Positions 37,201 to 52,200 of a stretch of 64,000 nt of DNA are shown here, piece by piece. The first letter of the stretch is position 1. Each line of letters opens with the position of its first letter. The notes under the pieces were generated by a model. That model saw only the letters and a program-made list of their open reading frames with translations, ran no database searches and was not told the DNA's origin. The translations under genes were made by a program, and so were the position numbers. The stretch covers positions 3,388,270 through 3,452,269 of the forward strand of contig OZ020265.1 of NCBI GenBank assembly GCA_963971285.1, in the 5' to 3' direction. Source of the stretch: Astropecten irregularis. Its lineage: Eukaryota > Echinodermata > Asteroidea > Paxillosida > Astropectinidae.

Positions 37201-40200
37201 ATTCATAATGAAACAGACTACATCTTTATTGTGTTCTCCTTGCTGAACTGACTCTTTTGAATGCATCCTTTATGGTACATGATCCCCAGCAAAGCAGTCA
37301 ATAGAGATATGGCTTGTGGCTGGCAGTCAAGCAAAGATATTTGGCAACTAAGAAGGCTCATCATTGACCAAGATAGTTCAGATTGTTTTAGTGCTAATAA
37401 GTTTAGTTCCTGATCAAGCCAACATTTTATTTGCTCAGCTGAAATCAGTAACAAAGAACTTCAAAAATGTTTGTTATTTAATGAAAATAATGAATGTGTA
37501 ACAATGTGTGCTTTAGTGAATTTTTAATGACTTGATGAAGTGTATCTTTTTTTCAATATTGCTTGGATACAGGCAAATGCTCTGATTTGATTGTAATAAA
37601 GTAATAAATCACAAACGTTTATATGCACTGGTTGCCTTCTGCTGCTAAACGTGTCCAGAAGTGCATGCAAATGTACAAACCTCACATCCAAACAACTGCT
37701 TTGATACATGTAAACCATGGTACATGCACAATGCCTTGTGTGTGTGTTGTTTCTAAAGATTGATTATCTAAGATTCTGAGGAAATCATAACTTTGCTTAA
37801 AGGAACTATCATACCATAGAGAAAGGCCTTACTTTATGATCTTACTTTGGTCAAGTTGGTAGAAAAGCTGCGGTCTGTTCATAATATTAGATTTGTCATG
37901 GAGTAAAAACAAACCTGTGAACGTGTCTGTTTTGGTTTCCTACCAAAGTATGATAGTACCTCACATGCAAGTCCACAACCAAAATTGCAACACTAGAGAT
38001 CTCCTAAAGATAGAGGCATACATTCGTGAGCAGAACCTGAGGAATGGTGGTGCCTTGAAAAGTTCCCGGTTGTCTTCTTTTACCATTGTAGTGTTAATTG
38101 CAAACAAACTAAAACAAATGTTTTGCCAAAGTCTATCCATTGAAGCCAATAGAACCAAAGCTAAGAGTTGTTGTATGATTGTTGAATCTTTGCAGGTTGG
38201 TCAGCTGGTGATCCTTCATGAACAAGCTGAAGATGGAAGTGCTATGATTGACCTGACCTCACCCATACAGACTGTAGGACAAGCTGTCAGTAACCTGGTT
38301 GCGGTAAGCCAATGAACACATTTGCCAAATCTACATGTACTGAGCGTATGTACTGTGCTATGCTACATGTGTAAGTTTGCATGATACTATATGACAGAAA
38401 ACATAATAGATGGGCAAAGAACATGAAACAAACTTTAATTGTTGCTGGCACCTTTTCTTTTACTTGAATGTAATGAAGTACACCTTCTCTTTCAATTTCA
38501 AGGGAAAATTATAGGATAATATACTTTTTGCATTCACCTTGTATTACGATGGTGTCTCATGTACAAACATGTGTGTAACTGCATTCCTTAAGCTACGTGG
38601 AAGTTAGCAGTTGGGCTTATGATGTAAGAAATCACAACAACATAGGCACCCTTCAAATGTCAAACTTCTGCTGTGTCAAATTGAAATATTGGCCATTGGA
38701 TTTTCCACGCAGATTTTAGTGAGATATAGAACCATACAGATCCTTTTTTGTTTGTAAGGCGCTTGCTTGGAATCTCTGTTGAAATGATAATATCCTCCTT
38801 GAAGATTTCTTGTAGTTAGTTTAATGAGGGAGACTGTCCTTTCTTGGATTGAAATGTCTTTGAAAAAAATAACAATTAATATCAATAAGTCTTTTTGTTT
38901 AAGATTTAGCGTCTAAGTTAACATTGTTTAAATCATTTCTGTCCTTCATGTGGCAATAAAATGAAGTTATCAAGTATCAAGTAATTGACCTTCCCAAAAT
39001 ATCAAATTTTATATGACTTTCTTTGTTTTTCTTTTCTTACATAAAAATACAGTGAAATATAACTTTAATCATGATAATATCTGAAAAACGTACGGTTACA
39101 CATTTAATTTAATTTAATAAACTTGCAGTCTTACATACATCTGTAAAATGTATTCCAAAGTGTACATGTGCATCCTTTAAAAAAAAAACTTTTTCAGATT
39201 TTTTTTTTTTGGATATTCGAGCTTATTACTTTTTGACATACATACAAGTACATGTACATTTAGGTATGTGGATCGGTTTGCGGAAATACCATGTAATATT
39301 CGTTCATACTTCGCACTTCTGTATCGTTTGCACTTCTACCAATTAAGGTCTCAACGTTTCGACTAGCCTGCTCTAGTCCTCATCAGGAGACCTAGAGGAC
39401 TAGAGCAGGCTACATGTAGTTGAAACGTTGAGACCTTAATTGCGAGAAGTGCGAACGGTACATAAGTGCGAAGTACGAACGATATAGATGTGCATGGTAT
39501 TTCCGCAAACTGATCCACATACCAATTGTCACAATGCAAAGACTCAAATCTTTCTTACATTTAGGTTGTGAACTAAATTTCAAATTGGTGAATGTGTTAT
39601 TATCTGCCTACATGTAGGTTGGGAAGCAAACTACAAGTACCAGCAAAGATGAGATATTACGCAGAGAGATGCCTCCTACATTCACTATGGTGGAGAATTC
39701 CTCTGGTTTATTGGTTGAGGCTAGTGTAATGCTGAAGGCTGATCCATACTCTGTACCAGCTAAGAAGAAGCTGATTGATGGAGCAAGAGGTAAAGTGCTT
39801 ACTACAATTCCAAACATTGCATGTATAGTGAATGCTGAACCTTTGAGTGATCACATTGTTACGTACCGTGAATTCCATTACAGAAAACACCTCACCTCTG
39901 TTTACCTACATTTGCATATCAGCGCGCATGCGCCAGAAACCTCGCTGAAAAAGTAGCCCAAAGCGCACCCTCCGCGCCCACTGCATGTCCCCGTATATAA
40001 GCCCCAGTGACCCGAAGGATCGTCCTAGTTTTTCAGCGACGCGTACTATAGAAACCTTTAGTTACACTAGTGCTACATACTGTACAATACACACGGCATT
40101 CACGTTGCTGTACACGTGCTGTGTTCGTTCAATAGTATATTACACGTACACGCTTCAGCCAACAAAGCCAAAATGGCGGACACAGCCAAGACTCGTCAGA

Positions 40201-43200
40201 GACTTTCTAGCGTTTCCGCAAAATCTCCCTCCAAGCCCAAGTCTGACCGGCACAAGAATGTTCCCGTCTCTACCGTGATGCAGCCACCGGTAACGACGGA
40301 AGGAATCTCCCCGGGAACGAGCCCTCGGCCAACCAATTCCAGGGCCTCAACCCGGCAAATCCCGCACACATATGGAAGTCTTCGAGAGCACATGCAGGCC
40401 GTGGAGGCCGACGTGCATGGAATTGCGGGTTGGCGGGGCCCGGCGATCGATGCTTTAACGCCCCTCGAGCGCACGGTTAGCCCCGCCAGGTCACAGAGGC
40501 AAGGGGCACCACCACCGCTACCACCGCCTTCTTCGTTTTCATCATCGTCACATTCCGGCCACGATTTCCCAGCCTCCTGGTCTCACCCTTCACCGTTCGC
40601 CACAGGTCCATCGCAGCATTTTCAACCGCGTTTCCACCCGACATCCGGGTCTTTTTTCCCTAACGATCCTCGTCAGTATGGCTACGAGTGTCCTTCCCTT
40701 TCCACCGATGTTCCCAGCGAGCTATTCACGGGAAAGTTCTCGGTATTTCTCCAGGAACTACGACGTTGTCCCCCGGGAAAGTGCTCCTTTTTCCCCACAC
40801 TGTTCAGCTGATCACCGCAGTCGCCCCGATCGGCCTACCGCCGGCGATGTTCGGCGTGATTTCCGGGCGCGTTCGCGCTCCATGGATCGACACCGGCGCC
40901 ATTCTCGTGATCGTTCTCGGTCACCGCTGCCACACGGGGAACGACATCGCTCTACTTCTAGATCCCTGTCACAGGATTCTTTTTCTTCATTCCATTCTAC
41001 TGAAGAAGATCACCTCACCCTTTCTCAGCGGGCCAACTTGACGCATACGGAAGTGGGTAAGCTCCTTCAGTTTCCTTCTCCCCCCCCAACTGAGCCTGCC
41101 CGTCCATCCTATCGCAGGGAATCCAATGCAGCTAAGCTAAGCGTGCCTCCTTTTCCTTTAGATAGCACATGTGCAGACATTATGAGCGAGGCTTTTCGTC
41201 AGGTCCAGAGCAGGCTTTCTGTCCCACCTTTGAAACGTGCGTTTTCTAGCTTGTTTGTCACCAGCTCGGCTGATTCCGAGAAATTCTTCTCGACTCCTAC
41301 TCTCTCTTCTGAAGCCAAAGATTTCCTCAGACGTGAGAACCCGCTGTCACGCAAGTACTTCCAAGATTCTGTATCCAGACTTCTGGACCAGAGACTCTCG
41401 TCCTTAGACTCACGCTTGCGTCAAGGGGCCAAGGTCTCGTCGTTTTCCCTTTTGCTTTCTGACGCTCTCGCTCGATGCTCTGGGGACCCCTCCTTGGTTA
41501 ATGCAGATTGCCTTCAGGAGATGTTTCGTTTTCTCGATGATTGCCTCACCCTTTGCCTACAGGGCTTTGCTATAGGGTCGGCTACCACCTCTCTCTTGCG
41601 TCGTTCGCTGGTTATCGACAAGCTGTCCCTCCCCTACGTTGGTGCTAAAGACCGTCTTCTGGCCCTACCACTGGAAGGGAACGACCTCTTCGACCACAAG
41701 TTTGGCGAGACTGTGCTGCAGGAGGCCAAACGCCTCAAGGCCGAGGACAAACTCGATCTCCGTCGTCCTAGCAGACGCCCCTCGTCATCTACCCAGCCTC
41801 CGCCTAAGAAGAATAGGTCTTTCTCCTCCTACCAGAGATCATCTTATCATTCTAGGAGGGACGCACCCCGGTACTCCTCATCCTCTTCATGGAGCCGCAG
41901 TAAACCTCAGCCCCCCAGATTCGCGCGACCCTCTAAGCCCCGAGGTTCGCGAGGCAGCAAGGGCTTCTGACTTCCAAGCGTACATTCCGCCACCCACCGG
42001 CCCAGTAGGAGGTCGTCTCTCGCTATTCAGCCTTCAATGGCCTCTCATCACAGCAGACTCCTGGGTTCTTCAGACAGTTTCGACAGGCTACCGACTGGAA
42101 TTTACCAGCCCCCCTCCTGTGGGCCCTCCCTTGCGAGTCACTCCTGTTCCAACAGACGCAGACCGACGGGCCGCTTTGGAAAGGGAGATCCTTGCTCTCT
42201 TGGACAAGAACGCCATCTCGGCACTACCCCAAGGGTCGACTCTCGGCTTCACCTCTACCTTCTTCCTGGCTCCGAAGAAGTCCGGAGAATGGCGACCTAT
42301 CATCAACTTGCGGCCTCTCAACTTCCACATCAAGCCAAAACGTTTCCGCATGGAAACTCTCTCCACGGTTCTGCAATCACTGACCGTCGGCTGGTGGGCA
42401 GCCTCGATCGACCTGAAAGATGCCTATCTGCATATTCCAATCCATCCGCATCACCGGCGATTTCTGCAATTCATGTACCAGGGTGCAGCTTACCAGTTTC
42501 GTTGCCTTCCGTTCGGCCTGTCCACGGCCCCGCGAGTTTTCACAAGAGTCACCAAGGTAATCGCAGCTGCCCTACGCCAAAGACATGTACATCTCTTCAT
42601 GTATCTGGACGATTGGCTCATCGTAGGCCCCTCTCGACAGGAAACCGCCGAGGCCCTCCTACAAACTGTTCGGCTCACACTCAAGCTTGGCTTCATCATC
42701 AATATAGAGAAGTCCTTCCTGACTCCTTCCCAGCAGCCTACCTACCTCGGGGCAGTTATCAACCTGGCCTCTGGCAGAGCTTCTCCGACCCTGGAATGGT
42801 TCCAGGCTCTTCAGGATTGTATCAAAATCTTCATGGTCACTCGCTCCCTTCCAGCCAGCTTATGGCTCCGACTACTGGGCATGATGGCAAGCCTGATAGA
42901 CCTGGTCTCTTGGTGCAGATTGCACATGCGGCCCTTTCAGCTACACCTTCTCTATCACTTCCGTCCACGCAGGGACCCGGTCTCCAAGGAAGTCCCAGTC
43001 ACACACCTTATCCGCAATCAGCTCCTCTGGTGGCAGATGCGGAACAACCTGATGAGTGGCTTCGAATTCCCTCATCCCTCTCCATCCATCTCCCTCACCA
43101 CAGATGCCTCGAATCTGGGCTGGGGAGCCCACCATGGGAACCAGACCGTTGCCGGCACCTGGACGTCCGATCAACGCAGTCTACACATCAATCATCTGGA

Positions 43201-46200
43201 GCTACTGGCAGTGGCCAAAGCTCTGGAGTCCCTCCAGGAGAGAGTCCAAAACCAGCTCGTCCTAATCCGGACAGACAACTCCACTGTGGTCTCTTACATC
43301 AACCGTCAGGGGGGAACCCACTCTCCGTCTCTGTGCCTTGCCACATGGGATCTTCTCCACTGGTGCATCTCTCGTCGGATCTCACTCCAAGCTACTCATC
43401 TGGCAGGAAAGAAGAACTCGCTGGCCGATGCACTTTCAAGGGGCCGAATCATCCCAACAGAATGGTCTCTCAACCCCGTTGTGGTCCGGCACATCTTCAA
43501 CGTTCTCGGGACGCCTCATGTGGACCTGTTTGCGTCCAACCTCAACCATCGGCTTCCAACCTTCTGCTCACGCCATTTCCATCCCCTGGCATGGAAAGTG
43601 GACGCCCTCAGCTTCAACTGGACCGGGATCCATGCTTACGCCTTCCCTCCAATCTCTCTGCTTCACCGGGTGCTGACCAAAATAGAAGCCGAACTATCCA
43701 GGGTGATCCTCATAGCACCCTTCTGGCCACGACAACCTTGGTTTCCACGCATTCTGGACCTCCTGATTCAGTCACCAGTCAAGCTCCCCAACCGGAGAGA
43801 TCTCCTGATTCAGCCCAAGTCTCAGTTCGTACACCCGGACCCAGCCTCCCTTCATCTTTGTGCCTGGATGCTGTCAAAATCTCCCTCAGAGAAGCTGGCT
43901 TTTCGGCAGAAGCTTCAGCCCTGGCAGCCAGGGGCAGACGAGAGTCCACTAGACGAACTTACGATAGCCGACTTCTCCACTTCTTCAAGTGGTGTAAGGA
44001 GAGAGCTATCGATCTCCATTCTGCATCTTTAACAGCCATTGGAGATTTTCTCCTTCACCTCTTCAACTCCGGCCTCCAGATCTCCACTGTCAAGGGGTAC
44101 AGATCAGCCATCAGTGCCATTCACAATGGCTTCCAAGATGGTACGACCATGTCTTCTAGCATACCTTTGTCGCAGCTACTACGGGGCATGTTCATCCAAC
44201 GGCCCCCCACCAAAAAGCTTATTCCGTCCTGGGACTTGGGTTCTGTTCTCTCTTTGCTTTCCAGGCCGCCCTTCGAGCCGCCCGGATCCTCCTCTCTCCA
44301 CCAACTTACCATTAAGACGGCATTCTTACTAGCTGCAGCCACAGCCCGATGAAGGAGTGAGCTCCATGCCCTGTCTCTAGAGCCGGGCCACATCCGCTGG
44401 GAGCCGGGCAGCGTTCGTCTCATCCCTCACATAGAATTCCTAACCAAGAATCAGTCTGCCAACTTCTCCCCTCCTGACATCTTTGTTCCTAGCTTAACGT
44501 CGTTCTCTGCAGTACAGGAGGATAAATGGTGGTGCCCCGTACGAGCTCTCAAGTATTACATCGCTCGTACTCAGCTGCTCAGAGGTAACATCAAACAGCT
44601 GTTCATCACGACCATCCAGCCTCATCGTCCAGCCTCTGTGACCACTATCGCTCGCTGGATATCCGAGGCAATCCCCCATGTAAGCCCTCAGAGCGATAGC
44701 CAAGGACCGAAATCCAAAGCCCATGAGACATGCAGCACGTCAACCTCCTGGGCTCATCTTCTTGGAGTCTCTGTTCCAGACATCATGAAGGCAGCATGCT
44801 GGAAGAATCCATCCACCTTCACGTCTTGCTACCTGAAGGACGTGGTCCAAACAGAGTGACTCATGGGCAGGAAAGTCCTCCAAGAAGTCGGCCGGTCAGC
44901 AGCCCGCAAGTACCGGAAAGCTCCTCACAACTAGTTAGGCAGCTCCCGGGTATGTCTAAACAAACCTTTTCTTACTTGGTAGAAGTAGTTTAGACCCTCG
45001 TTCACTCTGCATGTCCCTTCCCCCCCCCTAGCTTATATCTAACGGTGCTACTCTGCAAATGTAGGTAAACAGAGGTGAGGTGTTTTCTGTAATGGAATTC
45101 CCCAAATCCGAAGGGATTTTCCATTCTAATAAGAAAACACTCACCTCTGTTTACCACCCTCCCTACTCCGAGAGGATTGATGAAAAACTAGGACGATCCT
45201 TCGGGTCACTGGGGCTTATATACGGGGACATGCAGTGGGCGCGGAGGGTGCGCTTTGGGCTACTTTTTCAGCGAGGTTTCTGGCGCATGCGCGCTGATAT
45301 GCAAATGTAGGTAAACAGAGGTGAGTGTTTTCTTATTAGAATGGAAAATCCCTTCGGATTTGGGGAAGTTCCATGTATACGGCGCACTTTTTTTCACAAA
45401 CATCAAAAGTTAGGGGTGTGGGTTGTGATCATTGCGCCGTGCCTAGAAAAAGCATGTGATTTTTCTGGTCGTCCATGGCTTAATTTTGTTTCTGCTGGCT
45501 GATGTCAAAAGTTGGGGGTGCCCTGTATACATGTGTGTGCCGTTTACATGGAACTTTACAGTACTCCAAACTCATGGGCTCAAATCCCACCCATAGTCCA
45601 GTTTAAGCCTAAAAGAAAAGCTTTGATGATAGGAATCTGATGAAACCATGCTATGTTATGCTATGCTAGTAGTCCATCCATGGCCGAGGATAACATCAAC
45701 TGTGCATACTGCGTACTTCTATGACATCTCATGTGGCTCCTCAAGCCGAAACCTGAGGCGCAGAGGCGACCGCATAGGCTGCAACGATGGTCATTAGTTG
45801 GAGGGATTAAGGGTGTCTCTTCTCCCTAGCTGCTATGTACTGTAGTCTTCTTCTGTTGTCATGGAAAGCTGTGATTGCTTTACGAATCGTAGATCTCCAG
45901 ACTGACTTGTCACTAGCAGTTAATTGTTTCTAGGTCCCGAGTTACACCACTTTAGATTGGCTTTTAGAGTGTCCTTGTATTCTAAGCTTTGACCTATCGA
46001 TCTTCCTGGTGCCTTTCTTTAATTCACCAAAGAACAACTGCTTTTGAATTCTATGATTGTCCATCCTGATGGCCTGTCCAACGGAGTTGAGATTTGATTA
46101 GCATGGACTCGATGCTTGTCATGCCTGCTCTTCTAAGCACCTCCTGGTTGTGAACCTTGTCCTGCCATCGAATTCCCATAATGGTTCACTGTTGTTGTTT

Positions 46201-49200
46201 TTATTGCAATTGCAATTATTCTGCTTAAAGATTCGAGCATACATTATGTTCTGGTTATGAGGCCAGTTCAGACCATGGCTTGCAAGCAAGGCTTGGAGCT
46301 GTACGCTGAACATACTGTCAATCATATTTCTTGACAAGAACCAGTTGATTTCACCAAACTCATCATAACTTACCTGCGTGTACATATAGGGTAAGTCAGA
46401 TATACGATTGGTTATCCTTCGTAACTTGAGTTACTATGATTACGATAATTCGTAACTACGATTGATCGTAGGGCTTTGTGAAATCAACCCCAGGAATGCT
46501 ACTACTCTCCATGCAAACCTCCATGGCTAATAAGTACACTGTACTTGGTTTGATCATGCTTGTTATGTAGGTATTCTTCAAGGTACATCTGATCTCCTCT
46601 TTGTATTTGATGAAAGTGAAGTACGTAAGATTGTCAAGATGTGTGATCAAGTCCTGCAATACCTGGCTGTGAGTGAAGTGGTGGAAAGTATGGCAGATAT
46701 TGTCACCTTTGTGCAGGTAAGTGTTGAATATACATCTGTTTACTTTTTATTTTTGGTTATAAATGTGCAAGTTTAATTGCCAAATCTTTGACCAAAATTT
46801 GTTTCATAATGTGTTGCTGAACATTACATGTGATATACTTATAATGCAAGTACATAATCCATACATTGTTCAGATCTCTTGTAATATGTATATCATATCA
46901 ATAAACATTGTGTGTAGTTAATATCATTATAAGTCAGGGATGAGATTTCTCAGATTAAAGTCTGATTTCAGACTTTTGTGTTTTGGATTTCAGACTTTTT
47001 TCCTCACAGGCTGTGTACAAAAGTATAGGAGATATTCAGATTTCAGACATTTTATGCTCCTTGTCAGCTGTTTTCAGACATTTTTATCATTGGTCAATCT
47101 CATCCCTGATAAGTTCTGTACATGAATGTGATATGCAGTGACTACATATACAGTAATCTGAAGGGAACATGATGCTTGGGTGGCACACTGGCACCACACA
47201 GATTACAACACTGCGGTGGTGTCAGAACAGTTTGATATTTTGCACACTGCCAAATCATCTTTTATTGAAATCCGGGAAGCTGGAAAGTTAATTATGAGCA
47301 ACAGACCGGTGGGGAAATCCAGGAGATGTTGTCCATGCCGAATATTCTTCTAACTCTGTGTTCCTTTCAGGAATAAATCACCATCACCTGTTATATACCG
47401 TGCCGGAGTTGTAGTGCTCTAGACCAAAAAACATCACCATGTGAAGAGGGCGCCATTCAAAAACTTGTGCTCGGATTACGGGTTGACCACACTAAATAAA
47501 CTCCCATTAACCTTATTGTAAAATCCCTCAACTTCACAGTTATAAAAACCCCATCCAGGAGTCTTTCAGTTTTGGTGCAATACTGCAAATGGCAGTTTGA
47601 ACCCTCATCTACCCAATTCTTTTCAGTTCTTTTTCTCAGATCAGATTTGTTGCTAATTGCCCCAAGAAAAAACACCCCCAAAATGTTTTCCACAACCAAC
47701 TTGCTACCAGTTTTCATGAAGCAACACTCCGCATTTAAAACAATGTATGGCCAGATTTGATGCCAAAATTACACAATATATTTATGGCATGACCCCCAAA
47801 GATGCATATTTGAAAAGCATTTGAAGGTACAAATAATATGATAATCAGCTTGGCGCATTGATTTGGGACCTATGTTTTTTTTTAATGAGGTGCACCCATA
47901 CAGTTTAATGTACATAATATCCACAGAATCTGACACCAGGAGTGACTCAGATGAAGGGACAGGTATCAACACGTAGAGAGGAGCTGATCAGTGCTTATCA
48001 TGCTACTCAACTTGGCTATCATGTAGAACAGTTCCAGAAACTCATACCATTATTGGTCTCTAGTATGAAGATATATGTCACCATATTAGAACAAGGTAAG
48101 TTACTGTGTACCAAGTTAAGGTAGTATCATACTTTGGTAGCATACGGAAACAGAAATCTTCACAGAACTTACAGGGTATGAAGATGGTAATGGTAGAAAC
48201 GTACCGTTAATTTTTTTCTGCCTGAAATGCTGTATGTATCCAGAAAAGAGTAAAACCAATGACAAAAAACAATTTTGATCTTTTGAAGATAAAGAATGAT
48301 GATGAAAACATATTTAAACTACTATGGCCGTTTTTCACTGTTTTCTTAAGAAGTGTCGGCACCGTATATGACTGAAAATTTCATGTTGCTGTATGTTCGT
48401 TGATATCTTCGCCCATGAATCTGCATTTCTTTGGCAAAAAGCAAAGTATGATATTATCTTTAAAGCCGTCTAACTTAACACTGTTTTGTTATAATTATGT
48501 ACAGTACATGTATACATGTATAACTGGGCTGTGGTACTACTGTCTAGTTTGTAAATAACTAAATCAAATGGGGCAGTTGTGTGACCATGTAACATCAATT
48601 GATGTCATATGATACAGGACAGTTAGTCAGTGACCATGGTGCCTGACAAAGATTCATGACAGATATATGACCATGTATATGTACCTGTCAATCAATTAGG
48701 CAACTAGAAAATTACACCTGTATCCAGGTATTATGTGCACTGGTACTGGAATGTTCCTTCACACAGCACTAACATGTACTCAAGGGCTCATACAGCCCAT
48801 TGTGTCAAAGATAAAAAAAATGGGGTCAGCCGAAATAGAGAACAGTGTTGTTTTGATTGAGTGCATAGAATAATAGTTGCATGTATCTTTGATTTCAGTA
48901 ATATAATATGAATGACATCCTTCCTATGGTGTGTATTTCTCTTGATAGGTAAACCTGGTAAGCAGGAAGCATGGGAGAATCGTACCTATGTGGCTAGTAA
49001 GATGATCTATCATATCCAGGAGATTATCCGTTTGTTGCTGGCTGTGGTACGTTCACTCATCTTCACATTGTTTACTGAAACGTGTTATGAAAAGCAAATG
49101 TCAGTGTCCCTTTGGTTCAGTTCATTCTGTCGGGTACAGTATACACTGATCCAACGGCAAGACATACCATCTGCCATTACTGCGGTGTCCCCGTCCACCT

Positions 49201-52200
49201 GTCCTATGAGAACAAAAGAATTTGCGCTCTGCCACACTCTATACTGTGGGTGTACGTCCCCTCTTCGTGTAATATACACCGTATGGCCAATTACATGATT
49301 CATGCGTCAGATTCGTGTACCTGCTTTTGAGTCCTTCAAAACAATGTCCACACTGGATGCTTAGGCCCGGACACGTCCCCTATTCACAGGACTTTTGTTA
49401 TCTACAGGAACGTCTGTTAATTTGCACACACTTTTGAATTGGATGACAATGTCACCTTCTTTTGGCAGTATATAACACATGTCCAGTTAGGATAGAAACA
49501 TGCGTATGGTTAACGTACTTTGTGTAGTGTGCTGTGGTGAAATGTTAAAATGTAACAGGTTATTCAACCACTGAAGTGACAAGGATTTTAAAAAAATTAT
49601 TAAATATCTCCCAAATTATTGAGTAGTGACGTAGAACTGACAGACCTTATTGTGGTGTGGTCTTTGATACTTGGGGCTGATTTCATAACGCTCAATTTGC
49701 GACGCGTCGCAGCTTCGCATCTTTGCGATGAGTCCCTAGAGAAAGGATGTGTCTTAACTCTGTGATGCGTTTTAAGTTTTATGAAATTGTCCCTTGGTGT
49801 ACATAAATTTTAAGAAAACACAAAGCATTGTTTCATTCAATTCGTATTTGTATCATCATGTGGTTAGTTTCTTGTGTTCTAGCTGTTTTTGGTTAATGGT
49901 ATTATTTAATTGTGATATGACAGGTGATATTTGTTTTGTAGATAGGAAGACAGTATTGATGACCATGTATTGGAATCAGCAAATGAACTCAAGAAGGAAA
50001 ATAGTGATACAGAGTTTGTTTAGAGGTACAAGATTAGAATGAACTATTCAAAGTTCATGAAAAGCTATACTGGTTGACCTTGATGTACAATGTACATGTT
50101 GTGTATTGACGTACATAATGTATGAATTGCAAATTGATTAATGTGGTTTATTCATTCAGTCATTGATGTATGTATTTATTTGTGTTTAGGATGATGATAG
50201 TTTCCGTGTAGATGATGTGACTGGTCTACGTGCAGCTCAGAATCGCTTCAAGAACAATATGGGCAAGGCCAAGGCCTGGTTGGCTGATCCTAATGCACCA
50301 GCTGGGGGCATGGGTAAGTACACTACGGGGGTTTATCAAACAGAGGCTCAGGCTTCTGCTCCGGCTCCTAAAATAACGGGTATCAAAATAGAGGCTCTTG
50401 GCTGCAGTTCGGAATTAGACTTTCTGGTTTGAAAAGAAAGATTGAGCTGCAGCTTCAATGAAAAACCACAACCTGTATTTTCAGCATATGGATGACAGAG
50501 CCGGAGCCTGAGCCTTGTTTCGTAAACCCTGTATGTGCGCATTCAATTAGGCCGTCCTGAATCAGCCCCTGTGATGTTTTATTAGCTCTGATGTCATTCT
50601 TGGGGTTCACTTAATAGGGCAGCTAATGAGCAGGGTCTTTGGTGGGAAACACGTCACACGTATTCAAGATGGCGGAAATGTTAACAAGCATTCTGTTAGC
50701 CCAGCTGTGGTGGCTGACCCAAGTAACGTGACCTTGTTGTCTGAGATGAGCTATGAAATGCACCCAATAATCATTAAATGGCTTCATGTCAAATATATCA
50801 GCTTTATATCTCGGCCCAATTTCATGGAATTCTATTACGGCATATTGTTGTGCTTACGGGCACTGCTACACGTGTAATCTATTTCATGGAATCCATAAGC
50901 AAGATCATTTTCGGTTAGCGGAGAATTTCTAGGGTAACCGTGGTTATTTTCTGCTAACGCACTGTCATACACATTCTGCAGAAAAACCTTTGCTTACCAT
51001 TACCCAAAAAGAAAACTCTCCCTTGAAATACACTAACCGTAATAAAAAAAAGTCTGCTAACGTAAGCAAAGAATTTTTGTTAACAGTAACAGATTCTATG
51101 AAATTGGACCCTGGACTGTTGCCTCTCTTATCAGACTAACCTGTTGGCCAATGTATGTGTGATTGATTTATATTGATGGTTGTATGTAGGTGAGAAAGCT
51201 CTGCGATGTTTGTTGGAAGATGCTCGGAAGGTTGCTAGTGGCCTGGATGGACCAAAGAGAGCCGCCATAGAGCAGGCTGTAGATACAATCACTGCTATGG
51301 TCAATCAACTCTCAGATTTACGAGCAAAGGGCATGGTAAGATAAATGACCAGTATAATCCAGGCATTGTGTATAGTCATATTTATGTGGGAATTACTCCA
51401 CACTTGACCATTGAACATGGAAGGAGGAACTGTCTCAACATGAGTAGTTTAAGTAATTATTTAGAGAGTCTGTCTATGGATTCTCAAGTTTCCTCTCTCC
51501 ATAAAAAAACAAAACCGTCTCTGGATTCTCAAGTTTCCTCTCTCCATAAAAAAACAAAACCCACATGCCACAATACATGCCAATAACTCAGTCATGTTGT
51601 AGCTGATTCCTTATTAAATCATCCCCCAGGTGCCAGTAAGGATGATTAACCTCCCAAATTATATTACTGATATTTTACTTGATCACATTCAGACTTATAC
51701 CTTAAAAGACACAGAATCAAATTCATTGCATCAATCTGAAGGGTTGTGCATCCCTGCCCATTGTGTGTGTGTGTGTTTTTCAACCTGTCTTACAAATTGC
51801 AAAAAGATATTGTCTTCTAAATAAAGGAACATCTTTATGCACATAAGGACAAGAGATGTTTGGGCAATACTTGTTTGGAAATAGCTTTCATTAATCAAGA
51901 AAGTTAATTTTGATAATGTAATTCAATTATAAAATAAGACATTTGATGTTAATAATTGTAAGCTTGGAGTTAAGAGGATCTGACACGTTTTGATCCTAGC
52001 AGGATCTTTCCCAAAGGCTAAATGACAAGAGGACAAGAACATGCCTTTGGAGATAGATCCTGCTAGGATTGCAACGCATCAGGCATTTTATAAATTTCAA
52101 GTCATTTTTTTTTTTGCTGATAAGCAGTTTGCAGCAGTTTATTATTTGCTTAGAGTTAGGAGGGCCTGACACGTTTTGATCCTAGCAGAATCTTTGTCAA

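Larger units (their letters stand above)
39871..45366 (+). mobile_element. DIRS-like tyrosine-recombinase retrotransposon
   Basis: A 5.5-kb element with inverted termini. The 144-bp core of the left end (39891-40034) and right end (45182-45325) are exact inverse copies by eye. Near the right end an internal complementary region (45054-45155) joins copies of both extreme ends, as in DIRS elements that replicate through a circular DNA. There is no target duplication, also as in DIRS. Gene order is gag, RT/RNase H with a methyltransferase-like segment, then tyrosine recombinase in another frame. The recombinase has two disabling changes, and gag appears to change frame. It sits in vinculin intron 3, in the same orientation as the host gene. 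Confidence 0.95.
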
